A DNA stretch of 64,000 nucleotides from Croceibacterium ferulae (GTDB taxonomy: Bacteria > Pseudomonadota > Alphaproteobacteria > Sphingomonadales > Sphingomonadaceae), in the NCBI RefSeq assembly GCF_003660445.1, contig NZ_QZVQ01000002.1, positions 434,001 to 498,000 of the forward strand. Direction: 5' to 3'. Below the pieces are notes generated by a model. It saw nothing but the letters and a program-made list of their open reading frames with translations, was not told the origin of the DNA and made no database searches. Position numbers and translations under genes: made by a program. Position 1 is the stretch's first letter; the number at the start of each line of letters is the position of its first letter. Of the stretch, positions 26,295-36,278 are shown in pieces.

Positions 26295-28028
26295 ATGCAC
26301 ACAGGCCACATCGAACCCGCTCGTCTGTCAAAGGCGCGCTGGCTGCGGACCCTCCCCTTCCTCGCTTTGCCGCTCCTTTCGGCATGCGCGACCAGCGGAG
26401 CTGGCCCGACACTGCATGCCGCCGCGAGCGCTGATCCGGCAGCAGGTATCTCCGCCGAAAACCTGTCGCGTGACGTCCGCACCCTTGCCTCCGATGCGTT
26501 CGGCGGCCGCGCACCCGGCACCGCCGGAGAGGCGCGCACGATCGACTGGCTCGTGGCCGAATTGCAGGCGATCGGATTGCAACCGGGTGGTCCGGGTGGC
26601 GAGTGGACGCAGCCTGTCCCGCTCGTGCGCACGCAATTGGGCACCGGATCGGTCTCCGCCAGCATCGATGGCAGCACGCTCGAGCTCGGCCAGGGCCGGG
26701 ATATCTATCTCAGCACCCTGCGGCCCGTATCCGCGATCACAGTGGCGCAGGTCCCGATGGTCTTCGTGGGTTATGGCGTCACCGCACCCGAACGGGACTG
26801 GGACGATTTCAAGGGCACCGACCTCCGGGGCAAGGTGGCGGTGTTCCTCGTCAACGATCCCGATTTCCGCGCTGCGGCCGGTGATCCGGCCCATGGCAGG
26901 TTTGGTGGGCAGGCCATGACCTATTACGGCCGGTGGACCTACAAGTTCGAGGAAGCGGCCCGCCGCGGTGCGGTCGCCGCGCTGATCGTGCACGACACGG
27001 ACGGCGCCGGCTATGGCTGGGAAACCGTCACCGCGCCGGGCGGAGAAAACTACGACGTCGCCGCGGCGGCGAACCGGGTGGCGCTGCAAGGGTGGCTGAG
27101 CGGGGCTGCGGCCGACCGGCTGTTCACGGCCGCAGGACACGATCTCGCTGCCTTGCGCGCGGCCGCGGCCTTGCCGGGTTTCCGGCCCGTCGAACTTGGC
27201 ACCACCTTCAGCGCGGACCTGCCGGTCACGCATGAAAGCCTGATGAGCCGCAACGTCCTTGCACGGCTGCCCGGCACCACCCGGCCCGACGAGGTCATTC
27301 TGTATGGCGCGCACTGGGATGCCTATGGCGACGGCGAACCCGATGGGCAGGGTCGCACCATCCGGCCCGGCGCCAATGACGACGCGCTGGGCGTCGCCGG
27401 GCTGCTGGAAATCGCGCGCGCCTTCAAGGCCGGCCCGCCTCCGCAGCGAAGCGTGGCTTTCGGGTTCTGGACGGCCGAGGAGCGCGGCCTGCTGGGATCG
27501 GAGACCTACGCCCGCAACCCGGCCACGCCGGTCGCGAAGACGGTGGCGAACATCACGCTCGACATCTTGCAGACCGGCGGATTGTCGCGCGACGTGCTGC
27601 TGGTCGGCCAGGGGCAGACCACGCTGGAAGACATGCTGACCAGCGCCGCCTCCGCACAGGGACGCGCGGTCACACCCGAAACCCTGCCGGAACGTGGCCT
27701 GTTCTACCGCGCCGATCATTTCTCGCTGGCCAAGCGCGGGGTGCCGACATTGCTGCTGATGGCCATCAGCGGGGCTCCGGACCTGGTCAATGGCGGCCGC
27801 ACCGCCGGCCAGGCCTGGCTGGACGGGTACATGGCCTGCTATCACCAGACATGTGATGCGTGGAGCGCAGACCTGGACTTCGCAGGCGCCGCCCAGGACA
27901 CCGCGCTGGCCTTCCAGGTCGGGCGCGACCTCGCCTTCTCCGGCCAGTGGCCCGAATGGAACCAGGAATCGGAGTTCCGGAGTATTCGCGGCGCCTCTCT
28001 GGAGAAGGAGGCCGCTGCGCCGCAGTGA
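26295..28028 (+). CDS. M28 family metallopeptidase lipoprotein with PA domain
   Basis: Predicted cell-envelope zinc aminopeptidase of 577 residues. The lipobox is LLSAC (Cys31). A protease-associated insert (about 150-290, containing VFVGYGVTAPERDWDDFKG and GKVAVFLVND) precedes the catalytic core. Zinc and catalytic residues appear in YGAHWDAYGDG, GANDDALGVAGLLE, FWTAEERGLLGSE and RADHFSLAKRGVP. The second metal ligand after the acidic pair is less clear (NITLDILQ). It would trim peptides outside the cytoplasm. It is 198 bases upstream of the ThuA gene. Confidence 0.93.
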   Translation: MHTGHIEPARLSKARWLRTLPFLALPLLSACATSGAGPTLHAAASADPAAGISAENLSRDVRTLASDAFGGRAPGTAGEARTIDWLVAELQAIGLQPGGPGGEWTQPVPLVRTQLGTGSVSASIDGSTLELGQGRDIYLSTLRPVSAITVAQVPMVFVGYGVTAPERDWDDFKGTDLRGKVAVFLVNDPDFRAAAGDPAHGRFGGQAMTYYGRWTYKFEEAARRGAVAALIVHDTDGAGYGWETVTAPGGENYDVAAAANRVALQGWLSGAAADRLFTAAGHDLAALRAAAALPGFRPVELGTTFSADLPVTHESLMSRNVLARLPGTTRPDEVILYGAHWDAYGDGEPDGQGRTIRPGANDDALGVAGLLEIARAFKAGPPPQRSVAFGFWTAEERGLLGSETYARNPATPVAKTVANITLDILQTGGLSRDVLLVGQGQTTLEDMLTSAASAQGRAVTPETLPERGLFYRADHFSLAKRGVPTLLLMAISGAPDLVNGGRTAGQAWLDGYMACYHQTCDAWSADLDFAGAAQDTALAFQVGRDLAFSGQWPEWNQESEFRSIRGASLEKEAAAPQ

Positions 28029-28226
28029 CGAGCCCGACGGTCGGTGGCGTGTTCGGGGCCATTGTGCCTGGCTCCGATCAACCTGGAAACCGCGCCGGAA
28101 TATCGTGCAATCAATGATGCATCAGCCGCCCGGGAAAGAAGCCGTTTGCGGACAAGCGGCTTTCGGGCGATTGTTCGTGAAAGGCCGGCCTTCATTCAGG
28201 CTATCGAGCCAGCGGGAGATTGAACG

Positions 28227-29018
28227 ATGCGCAAGGTGCTGGCGTTGATAGCATTGCTGACGATGGCCCAGTCAGCGCCCGACCCACATCAGCCAACCCC
28301 CATACATGATGTCGAGGCACCCGTGCTGCCGGACGGTCTGGAGCGTGCTGTGCTGATCGTCTCGAAGACCAATGGCTGGCGGCATATCGAGCACATTCCG
28401 CATTCGAACACGGTTCTGGCCGAGATCGCACAGGGCCTCGGCCGTGCGAGCTACGTCACCGAGAATGCGGCCGTCTTCAATGACGAGCAGTTGCGGCACT
28501 TCTCGGTCGTCGTGCTCAACAGCGCCAGTGGCGACTTCATGACGGAGGATCAACGCGCGGCCCTGGCCGGCTTCGTGGCGCGCGGCGGAGGCGTGGTGGC
28601 GTTGCATGCCGCAGGCGACGGCAGTCACACCGACAGCTGGTACACCAGCACGATCATCGGTGCCGACTATGTCGGACATCCGGGCGGCGCCGATCAGTTT
28701 CAACCGGCCCGGATCATCATCGACCAGCCAGACCATCCCACCATGGCTGACGTGACGTTGCCGTGGTCGCCCGTCGATGAATGGTATTCCTATGCCGCAA
28801 GCCCGGAGGCACGCGGCATGACCGTGCTCGCGCGGATCGATGAGGCGAGCTACCGCCCGGGGTCCAGGCTTGCGATGGGGACGCACCCGGTCATCTGGAT
28901 CAATCCGTCGACAGACGGCCGGGTGTTCTATTCCGCGCTTGGTCACTCGCCGGAAACCTATGACGATCCGAACTACCGGCGCATCCTTGCCAACGCGATC
29001 CGCTGGGTGGGGCGATAG
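28227..29018 (+). CDS. Exported ThuA-domain protein
   Basis: A 263-residue protein with a weak signal peptide (MRKVLALIALLTMAQS) and a ThuA-like glutamine-amidotransferase fold: AVLIVSKTNGWRHIEHIP, FSVVVLNSASGDFMTEDQ, GGGVVALHAAGD and WINPSTDGRVFYSALGHS are all family positions. ThuA of Agrobacterium and Rhizobium takes part in trehalose use by way of 3-keto-trehalose. Secreted relatives occur in polysaccharide loci. GGGAG precedes the start. Its proximity to DUF1080 and GMC genes further right fits a 3-keto-sugar theme, but the substrate is unknown. Confidence 0.88.
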   Translation: MRKVLALIALLTMAQSAPDPHQPTPIHDVEAPVLPDGLERAVLIVSKTNGWRHIEHIPHSNTVLAEIAQGLGRASYVTENAAVFNDEQLRHFSVVVLNSASGDFMTEDQRAALAGFVARGGGVVALHAAGDGSHTDSWYTSTIIGADYVGHPGGADQFQPARIIIDQPDHPTMADVTLPWSPVDEWYSYAASPEARGMTVLARIDEASYRPGSRLAMGTHPVIWINPSTDGRVFYSALGHSPETYDDPNYRRILANAIRWVGR

Positions 29019-29061
29019 GCCAGGACCAACAGGCATCGTCTGGCGGCAGAGGGCGACAGGA

Positions 29062-29083
29062 CGCCCGGCACCACGGCCGGGCG
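29062..29083. terminator. Hairpin between convergent ThuA and TonB-receptor genes
   Basis: CGCCCGGC-ACCACG-GCCGGGCG is a perfect eight-pair stem with a six-base loop midway between the two convergent stops (29018 and 29096). It has no T run on either strand, so it would be a weak or factor-assisted terminator in both directions. Confidence 0.5.
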
Positions 29084-29095
29084 CCACTCAGGTGA

Positions 29096-32080
29096 TCAGA
29101 ACCTGCCGCGAACGCCGAAGGCGATCGTCGTGCCGTTGAAGAACGAATTGTCGCGGTGCGTCTTGCCGTTCGGCTGCTGCGGATTCTCGAAGTAGTTGAA
29201 CGCGTTTTCGTTGGTGATGTTCAAGGCATCGATGCGCAGCTCGATCAGATCATTGATCTCGTAGGACATGGTGGCGTCAAGATAGCCCTGTGGGGCGAAG
29301 AAGTTGATCTCGTCGCTGCCATTGTTCACTTGCGCGCCACCGGTCTTTGCCCGGTAATTGTACGACCCGCGGATCGCGAAGGGTCCATTCTCGTAGAACC
29401 CGGTGATGCTGTAGGTGTATTCCGGAACCGACTGCAGCGAGATGATGTCCCCGTTGGTCAGAACGAAGTTGAAGTTGTTGTTCCCCTCCTGATTCTGATC
29501 GATGAGGGTGAAGCTGCTGGTGATGCCCAGGCCGTCGAACGGCGCCGGCAGGAAGGTGAAGTTCTGCTGGTATGCCAGTTCCAGCCCCTTCAGCGACAGC
29601 TCCGCCGAGTTCTCGACGATGGTTCGCCTGACCACAGGATTTCCGTTGGTCAGGGCGTTGATCTCTTCGAGCGTACAGGTTCCTGTCCCGCCGCCGAACG
29701 CCGCGCAGCTGAAGAAGCTGGCGTCCAGGCCGGCTTCGGCAAACGGGATGTCCTGCGTGATGGCGGTCGGGCGGTCGGTGATATCCTTCTTGAACACACC
29801 CACGCTCAGCAGTGCGCCGGGCGCGAAATACCATTCCAGCGCGGCGTCGTAGCTTGTGGCCACCTGAGGGCGCAGGTTCGGATTGCCCACGGTGACGGCA
29901 TTGTTGAAGAAGTTCGGCACCACAATGCTGCCGGCGATGTCGTTCAGCGCGCCGCGGGTGACCGTCTTGCCGATGGCGCCGCGCAGCAGCAGTTCCGGCG
30001 TAATGTCGAAGGCGAGGCTCATGGAAGGCAGGAAGTTGTCATAACCGCCTTCGCTGTTGTTGGGCGTGAAGGTCCCGCCGATATTGGTGAAATTGTCGAT
30101 GACCGTCTTGGTGTCGGAATAGCGCAGGCCGACATTGCCGCGCAGCTCGCGCCCGGCGATCGGGAACTTGAAGGTGGTTTCGAAGAAGGCGGACTTCACC
30201 AGCTCTTCGGCTTCATAGGTCGCGTTCAACTGAAGCGGCGCCTGGCGGTTTGAGTCATTGGCCGCCAGCGTGTCCATGACGAGCGAGCGGGGGAAGGTGG
30301 CGAAACTGGACGGGTACCCACTGTTGCCGCCATTGCGCAGCTCCCCATATTGCACGAACGGATCCATGTAGGCGAACACGTCCGCCGGATTGGTGCCGAC
30401 GGTTCCGCCGTTCGGCAACTGGATGCCCCGGGCAATGGCCGAGCCGTCCTGAGAGGTCCGCTCCTTCACACTGGAGACGATGCTGCCGCCGAGCTTGAAG
30501 ACGACGGAGGCCGCGCCTGTATCGATGGCCGTGTAGTCTGCCATCGCGCGGACGCTTTTGACCCGGTCGCGTTCCTGCTGGAGGGAGAAGCCCAGCGAGG
30601 GATCGCGGAACAGCGACGGGTCGGTGAAGTCGACGGGGGACGAGATCGTCGGATAGGTGATGTCTACGGTCGGATCATAGGTGGTCTCGATACCATAGAT
30701 GTTCGACACGAGGCGGTTGCCGGATTGCCAGGCATCGCTGTCGCTGATCGCGCCCTGTGCGGACAGCTTGAGCGTATCGGTCGCGTCATAGACTGCGCGC
30801 GCGACGACATATTTGTACTCCGTCTCGAAATCGCGGAAGAAACTCTCGGCGATGATGCTGGTGTTGCCGAACCGGCCGTACAGGTTGTTGTACTCGTCGA
30901 TGCTGACATCGAGCGGGATGATGCCTGAATTGGTGCCGCGACCCGGAATGTCGGTGGTCCCCGGGGCGGTCCGCGTGCTGCGGACCGGGACACCGAAGGT
31001 GAACTCGTCCATCTGGTCGGTCAGCTTGGAATAGATGCCGTCGACGCTCGCTTCGAAGCGGTCGCTTTTGTACTGGAGCGATCCCACAAAACCCAGGCGT
31101 TCGCGTTCGGTATTCGATGTGTACACGCGGTAGAAGCGCGGCATCTGCGCATTTGCGACCTGATCCCGGGTGAGGCTGCCGAAATTGGCCAGCGGATTAT
31201 CGAGGTCGAGCTCGAACTGGAACGGTCCGCTGGTGTTGGGCGCAACCGGGTTGGCGGCGGTCCCGTAGTAAGGGCGACGCCCCAGCGCTGACGAGTTCGT
31301 GCCCCCGGTCGACTGGAAGCCGGAACGCTCGTTGACGGTCTGCGCATAGGCAACCCCGAGCAGGGCGCCGAAATTGCCCCATGTGTCGCTGAGCAGCAGC
31401 GATCCGCGTGGGCGCCATTTCTTCGACTGGGTATTGTAGTTGTACTGCGCGGTATAGCGGATGACGCGTTCATCGCTGTCGAACGGACGCGGCGTCTGCA
31501 GGTCCACATTGCCGCCGATGCCGCCCTCTTCCAGGCTTGCGAGCGGCGACTTGTAGACATCCACGCGGCCGAACAGTTCGGATGGGAAAACGTCGTAGTT
31601 GAAGGCGCGGCTTGAGCTGCCGACGCTTCCGGCGGAGGTCGTACGGACCGGCGCACCGTTGAGCGTGGTCACGACGAAGTCGGCGCTGAGGCCGCGGATT
31701 TCGACGCGCTGGCCTTCGTTGGTGCCCGAGCCGCCATCACGGGACAGGATCACGCCAGGAATGCGCTGCAGCGAGTCCGCGACGTTCGCTTCGGGAAACT
31801 TGCCGATATCCTCGGCGACGATCGAATCGCGAAAGACGATCGCCTCCCGCTTCAGCTCCACCGCTTGGGCCAGGCTGCTGCGGAACCCGGTTACGACGAT
31901 CTCCGCGCCGGCATCCGTGCCGGCTGTGGTTGCATCCGGCGGAGCCGTCTGGTCGCCGGCTGATGCGGCGGTTCCGGCCTCGGTCCCGGCCGGCATGTTC
32001 GCCTGCGCCGCGGCGGGCGTAGCGTAGAGCGCCGCAGCCATCGCCGCGCACGAAATCCCACTGATTACCGAAACTTTCAT
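29096..32080 (-). CDS. TonB-dependent outer-membrane receptor (994 aa)
   Basis: Large TBDR of the type frequent in Sphingomonas, Caulobacter and Xanthomonas for glycan uptake. ATG 32080 follows GGAGAGGTGGG and gives a signal peptide ending ATPAAAQ; an upstream in-frame ATG is not used in my reading. The TonB-box/plug entry is EIVVTGFRSSLAQAVELKR near residue 65, then the plug motifs DSIVAEDIGKFPEANVADSL, QRIPGVILSRDGGSGTNEGQ and VEIRGLSADFVVTTLNG. The C-terminus ends in an aromatic strand (IAFGVRGRF). It is divergent from the DUF2264 gene, which may act on the same substrate. Confidence 0.95.
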   Translation of the reverse strand: MKVSVISGISCAAMAAALYATPAAAQANMPAGTEAGTAASAGDQTAPPDATTAGTDAGAEIVVTGFRSSLAQAVELKREAIVFRDSIVAEDIGKFPEANVADSLQRIPGVILSRDGGSGTNEGQRVEIRGLSADFVVTTLNGAPVRTTSAGSVGSSSRAFNYDVFPSELFGRVDVYKSPLASLEEGGIGGNVDLQTPRPFDSDERVIRYTAQYNYNTQSKKWRPRGSLLLSDTWGNFGALLGVAYAQTVNERSGFQSTGGTNSSALGRRPYYGTAANPVAPNTSGPFQFELDLDNPLANFGSLTRDQVANAQMPRFYRVYTSNTERERLGFVGSLQYKSDRFEASVDGIYSKLTDQMDEFTFGVPVRSTRTAPGTTDIPGRGTNSGIIPLDVSIDEYNNLYGRFGNTSIIAESFFRDFETEYKYVVARAVYDATDTLKLSAQGAISDSDAWQSGNRLVSNIYGIETTYDPTVDITYPTISSPVDFTDPSLFRDPSLGFSLQQERDRVKSVRAMADYTAIDTGAASVVFKLGGSIVSSVKERTSQDGSAIARGIQLPNGGTVGTNPADVFAYMDPFVQYGELRNGGNSGYPSSFATFPRSLVMDTLAANDSNRQAPLQLNATYEAEELVKSAFFETTFKFPIAGRELRGNVGLRYSDTKTVIDNFTNIGGTFTPNNSEGGYDNFLPSMSLAFDITPELLLRGAIGKTVTRGALNDIAGSIVVPNFFNNAVTVGNPNLRPQVATSYDAALEWYFAPGALLSVGVFKKDITDRPTAITQDIPFAEAGLDASFFSCAAFGGGTGTCTLEEINALTNGNPVVRRTIVENSAELSLKGLELAYQQNFTFLPAPFDGLGITSSFTLIDQNQEGNNNFNFVLTNGDIISLQSVPEYTYSITGFYENGPFAIRGSYNYRAKTGGAQVNNGSDEINFFAPQGYLDATMSYEINDLIELRIDALNITNENAFNYFENPQQPNGKTHRDNSFFNGTTIAFGVRGRF

Positions 32081-32416
32081 GGTGCCCACCTCTCCGGTCC
32101 GCCCGCTATTCTGCGGTGCTGGATGACAAATTATCATACAAGTATTTGCCCGAGTCAATCACTCGCCAGAGGCAGTCTCCAATATTCGCCTTCTTGCACA
32201 TGCGAGATCAACTTCTGCAATCCTGGTGCTCGGCTGCATCTTTCTTCGCGTAAGCAACAAATCGTTGGAATATTGGGAAACAGACGCTGGCCGGATGCAA
32301 TCTGGATGATTGTCGCTGACCCGCTTGCTTTTGTCACAGAGCTGTTGTCTGCTGACCGCGGAGATTAAAGTGATATGACCGATCTGGCTTACCAGCCGGG
32401 CTGAGGGAGGACAGAG
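32081..32416. promoter_or_regulatory. Divergent promoter region between TBDR and DUF2264 genes
   Basis: 336 bases without a gene. An AT-rich element at 32128-32149 stands out in GC-rich surroundings: CAAAT and ATTTG arms enclose TATCATACAAGT, in which ATAC/GTAT also forms a small palindrome. It lies 48-69 bases upstream of the TBDR start, a good place for a promoter or an operator of a GntR- or LacI-type regulator. The DUF2264 gene has a strong ribosome site (GGGAGGACAGAG). No regulator gene is adjacent. Confidence 0.4.
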
Positions 32417-33712
32417 ATGCTTGATCGTCGGCAGATCTTGGGGGGCGCCGCCATCGGTGCCGCGATGGTCGGCAGCGCTGGCCTGACGATGGCTCAGGCC
32501 CGGTCCGGGTCGACCAGCCACTGGACGCCGGACATGCCGCTGCCGGATGGCGCGGCCGACCGCGCCTTCTCGCTCGACCTGCTGCAGCGCATGGCCGAAC
32601 CGGTGCTGAGCCGGATGGCGCGCGGACGCCTGCGACAGGAATGGACACCGGAGGTCAGCCCCACCTGGGACGGACGCAATATCGGCGTCAGCTATCTGGA
32701 GGCATTCGGCCGCCTGCTGGACGGGATTGCGCCCTGGCTGGCCCTGCCGGACGATTCCTCCGCCGAAGGGCAACTGCGCGCCAGGCTGCGCGATAAGGCG
32801 CTGCAGAGCATCGAGCATGCGGTCGATCCCGCCAGCCCGGACTACCTGACCTGGAAGGGCGAAGGGCAGGTGCTGGTCGATTCATCCTACCTGACCAGCG
32901 CCCTGTTGCGCGCGCCCGACACCCTGTGGCGCCCGCTATCCGCCGCCACGAAGCAGCGCATCGTCGCCGAGATCAAGGGGCTGCGCACCATCGATCCGCC
33001 CTACACCAACTGGATCCTGTTCGCCGCCATGAACGAGGCATTCCTGCTCTCCATCGGGGAAGCGTGGGATCCGATCCGGGTCAGCCTGGCGGTCCGCAAG
33101 TTCCTGGAGTGGTATGTGGGCGATGGCTGGTACGGTGACGGGCCCGACTTTCATTTCGATTACTATAACAGCTACGTCATCCAGCCGATGCTGGTGCAGA
33201 TCCTGACGACGCTGGTGGCCGGCAATGTGCGGATGAACGCCGTAAACCTGCCGGAACAGCTGGAGCTCGCGATCCGGCGGGAGCAGCGTTATTGCGAACA
33301 TCTGGAGCGGCTGATCGGCCCCGATGGCGCCTACGCGGCGATCGGCCGCTCGCTGACCTACCGCACCGCCGTGCATCAACCGCTGGGGCAGCTGGCCTGG
33401 CTGGGAAAGCTGCCGGGATCGCTGCCGCCGGGTCAGGTGCGCGCCGCGACGATGGCGTCGCAGCGGCGCGTCTTTGCCGACCCCAGCAACTTCAATGCCG
33501 ACGGCTTCCTGACGATCGGCTTCGCCCGCCACCAGCCCACGCTGGGCGACGTCTATTCCAACGCCGGCAGCATGTATATCGCGTCCGAAAGCCTGATCGC
33601 CATGGGGCTGCCCGCCACCCATGCCTACTGGACCGATGCACCGCTGGCCTGGACGATGCGGCGAGCGTTTGGCGGCGAGGATTTCCGCAAGGATTACTAC
33701 GTCAACTACTGA
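32417..33712 (+). CDS. Tat-exported DUF2264 domain protein
   Basis: A 431-residue protein with a twin-arginine signal (MLDRRQILGGAAIGAAMVG) followed by a DUF2264 domain, an all-helical domain of unknown function that probably has a six-hairpin toroid fold like many polysaccharide lyases and glycosidases. Typical segments are NIGVSYLEAFGRLLDGIAPW, YTNWILFAAMNEAF, WYVGDGWYGDGPDFHFDYY and YAAIGRSLTYRTA. The Tyr, His and Asp rich DGPDFHFDYYNSY is a likely active-site region. Divergent from the TBDR; an enzyme acting on the imported glycan is inferred. Confidence 0.88.
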   Translation: MLDRRQILGGAAIGAAMVGSAGLTMAQARSGSTSHWTPDMPLPDGAADRAFSLDLLQRMAEPVLSRMARGRLRQEWTPEVSPTWDGRNIGVSYLEAFGRLLDGIAPWLALPDDSSAEGQLRARLRDKALQSIEHAVDPASPDYLTWKGEGQVLVDSSYLTSALLRAPDTLWRPLSAATKQRIVAEIKGLRTIDPPYTNWILFAAMNEAFLLSIGEAWDPIRVSLAVRKFLEWYVGDGWYGDGPDFHFDYYNSYVIQPMLVQILTTLVAGNVRMNAVNLPEQLELAIRREQRYCEHLERLIGPDGAYAAIGRSLTYRTAVHQPLGQLAWLGKLPGSLPPGQVRAATMASQRRVFADPSNFNADGFLTIGFARHQPTLGDVYSNAGSMYIASESLIAMGLPATHAYWTDAPLAWTMRRAFGGEDFRKDYYVNY

Positions 33713-33812
33713 CCGGCCCCCCTGACTCTCCCGCGCAGAATGGGCGGCAAGCGCGCGAGCGCGACAGCTGTGGATTGCAGGTGATGCGCCTGTGCAACGC
33801 CAGTTAATGAAT

Positions 33813-33843
33813 ATGTCACACAAATGACTGCGCGTGGTCACAC
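33813..33843 (+). promoter_or_regulatory. Candidate Pho-box-like direct repeats before the TBDR-phoD operon
   Basis: GTCACAC occurs at 33815-33821 and again at 33837-33843, 22 bases apart (two helical turns), with the weaker half ATGACTG between. PhoB boxes consist of similar TGTCA-type repeats at an 11-base period. It lies about 43-73 bases upstream of the TBDR start, and the next gene is an alkaline phosphatase. The second repeat also lies in a small hairpin (GCGTG-GTCA-CACGC), so a different factor is possible. Confidence 0.35.
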
Positions 33844-33885
33844 GCCGCAGATAGCGGGCGCTCAACCCATCGTTGAGGACCTGCC

Positions 33886-36267
33886 ATGTTGTTGTGCCGC
33901 GCCGTTCGCCTGCCGCTCCTGTTGACCACCGCCCTGGTCGCCGTCCCGCTTCAAGCACAGGATGGCAGCGGCGCTCCGCAGGACAGGAGCGGTGCGGGCG
34001 ATGCCGGCAACGACATCATCGTCACCGCGCAGAAGATCGAGCAGCGGGCGCAGGACGTGCCGATCACGATCTCGGCCCTGACCGGGGAGCGGATCGAGGA
34101 ACTGGGCGTCACCGATCTGGACGAGCTGTCGAACTATGTCCCCGGCCTCAACATCCAGGAACAGAGCGCCAACAATCCGGGCATCGTGATCCGCGGCGTC
34201 ACCTCGGACTCCGGTTCCGCCCAGCAGGGTCCGCGCGTCACGTTGTACTACAATGGCGTCGACATCTCGCGCTCGCGCGGCAGCTACCAGTCGATCTACG
34301 ATCTGGAGCGGGTCGAGGTGATCAAGGGGCCACAGGCGACCCTGTTCGGCACCGCCAGCGCCGTGGGCGCGATCAGCCTCGTCTCGGCGCGCCCGCGTGA
34401 AGGGTACTCGGCCGAACTGACCGGAGGGTACGGCAATTACGACGCCACGCTGCTGACCGGCTTCGTCAATGCGGGCACCGACGTGATCGCTGGCCGGGTG
34501 GCATTCGAATGGCGCAAGCGCGACGGGTATGTGAACAATCTCTCGCCCACGCAGGACGACCTGTATGCGCGCGACAACCTCGGTGTCCGCGCCTCCCTTC
34601 GCTTCACTCCGTCCGATGCGCTGACCGTGGACGTGATCGGCACGTTCGACCGGCAGCGCAACAGCGGCACGCCGTTCATCTCGCGCCGGCTGCCCCCCGG
34701 CGATCCGTTCGGCGATGCCAACCTGGGCGGATCGCCCTATTCGGCGGAGCATCTGGGTAATGCCGAGTTGGGACTGGAGCGCGAGGTCTACGATCTCAAC
34801 GGCTCCCTGACCTGGCAGATCAATGACGAGTTCGCCTTCACCACCGTCAACGGCTACCGCCAATTCGACAGTGACGAGGTCTTCGATGCCGACGGTTCCG
34901 CCGCGCCGTTCCTCGAATTCGGCGAACTGGCGGAAGGCTGGCAGTTCAGCCACGAAGGGCGCTTCGCCTATGCGGGCGATGTGTTCCGGGGATCGTTTGG
35001 CTGGAACTACTTCACCGAAGACGGCAATCAGGGCGTGCCCTTCTCCACGGAAGAAGGCGTGTTCATCAATTGCCTGGTGTTCAGCCAGACCGGCCAGCCG
35101 GTGGTGCCAGGTGTCGGCTGCGTGGCACCCGATGGGTCTGTTCCAGGCGCGGCACTGACCGGCTTGTTCACCGGCGGCGCGCTGACGGATCTCCCCTACA
35201 CCTCCTATTTCGAGAACCGCGGGCAGAACGATGCCTATTCGGTCTTCGCTGACCTGACGGCATTGGTCGGGGACCGGATCGAGGTGACGGGCGGCTTGCG
35301 CTATCTGTGGGAAGACCGCCGCTCCAGCTACACCACCAACGTGCCCGTGCCGCGCCTGCCGGCCCTGCTGCCGGCCGCCATCCGTGCGCAATTGCTCGCC
35401 GCGCTGCCCAGTCTCGCCGCCTCGCTGGTACCGGGGCAAGTCGATACCGGCGGCCAAGTGTTCGAGGCGGAGGAAAGTTACGATGCGTGGCTGCCGCGCA
35501 TGAACGTGCTGTTCCGCGCGACGGACGAGGTGAACCTCTACGCCACCGTGTCCAAGGGCCGCCGGTCGCCGGTGGTGCAGGTCAGCGCCGCACGGGTCGG
35601 CGGCGTGCCGGCGCGCAACCTGCAGCTGGTGCCGGAAGAGACGGTGTGGAACTACGAGGCCGGGGCCAAGCTGGCCTTCGGCACCGTGTCCGGCACGCTG
35701 GGCGTGTTCTACCAGATGTATGACGGCTTCCAGGTCAGCGTGACGCAGCCCGATGGATCGAGCAGGACCGAAAGCGCAGGATCGGCCAGCAATCTGGGTG
35801 TGGAGGCGGAACTCTCCGTGCGTCCGGCCGACTGGCTGAACCTGTTCGCCAACGGCGCCTATATCGATGCACAGATCGACGACGAGGAAGGCTTTGCCTC
35901 CAGCTTCGCCGGCGCGCGCTTCCGCCTGCAGCCCAAGTGGCAGGCGGCGGCCGGCTTTACGATCGACCGCGATCTGGGCAACGGCATGCGCCTGTTCGCC
36001 ACGCCATCCGTCACCTATCGCAGCCAGCTGTTCTTCGAACTGCCCAACAGCGCGCTGCTGAGCCAGGGCCCGGTCACGCTGGTCAATGCGCGGGCTGGTG
36101 TGAGCTTCGCCGACGACCGCTTCGAGATTGCCGGCTTCATCCGCAACGCCTTTGACCGGGATTACCTGCTGGACGCCGGCAACACCGGCGGCGGCTTCGG
36201 CGTCCCGACCTTCATTCCGGCCGAACCGCGCTTCTACGGCGTGGAAGCGACCGCCCGGCTGTTTTGA
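33886..36267 (+). CDS. TonB-dependent outer-membrane receptor (793 aa), in operon with phoD
   Basis: A TBDR of classic size. The signal peptide ends near VPLQAQD (about 25). The TonB box/plug begins DIIVTAQKIEQRAQDVPITI, followed by LDELSNYVPGLNIQE, RVTLYYNGVDISRSRG and LERVEVIKGPQATLFGTASA, the usual plug motifs. The barrel ends with a Phe (VEATARLF). PhoD starts 11 bases downstream, so the two genes form a unit, and a phosphate-ester substrate is a fair inference. The upstream region carries Pho-box-like repeats. Confidence 0.95.
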   Translation: MLLCRAVRLPLLLTTALVAVPLQAQDGSGAPQDRSGAGDAGNDIIVTAQKIEQRAQDVPITISALTGERIEELGVTDLDELSNYVPGLNIQEQSANNPGIVIRGVTSDSGSAQQGPRVTLYYNGVDISRSRGSYQSIYDLERVEVIKGPQATLFGTASAVGAISLVSARPREGYSAELTGGYGNYDATLLTGFVNAGTDVIAGRVAFEWRKRDGYVNNLSPTQDDLYARDNLGVRASLRFTPSDALTVDVIGTFDRQRNSGTPFISRRLPPGDPFGDANLGGSPYSAEHLGNAELGLEREVYDLNGSLTWQINDEFAFTTVNGYRQFDSDEVFDADGSAAPFLEFGELAEGWQFSHEGRFAYAGDVFRGSFGWNYFTEDGNQGVPFSTEEGVFINCLVFSQTGQPVVPGVGCVAPDGSVPGAALTGLFTGGALTDLPYTSYFENRGQNDAYSVFADLTALVGDRIEVTGGLRYLWEDRRSSYTTNVPVPRLPALLPAAIRAQLLAALPSLAASLVPGQVDTGGQVFEAEESYDAWLPRMNVLFRATDEVNLYATVSKGRRSPVVQVSAARVGGVPARNLQLVPEETVWNYEAGAKLAFGTVSGTLGVFYQMYDGFQVSVTQPDGSSRTESAGSASNLGVEAELSVRPADWLNLFANGAYIDAQIDDEEGFASSFAGARFRLQPKWQAAAGFTIDRDLGNGMRLFATPSVTYRSQLFFELPNSALLSQGPVTLVNARAGVSFADDRFEIAGFIRNAFDRDYLLDAGNTGGGFGVPTFIPAEPRFYGVEATARLF

Positions 36268-36278
36268 GGAACACGACC

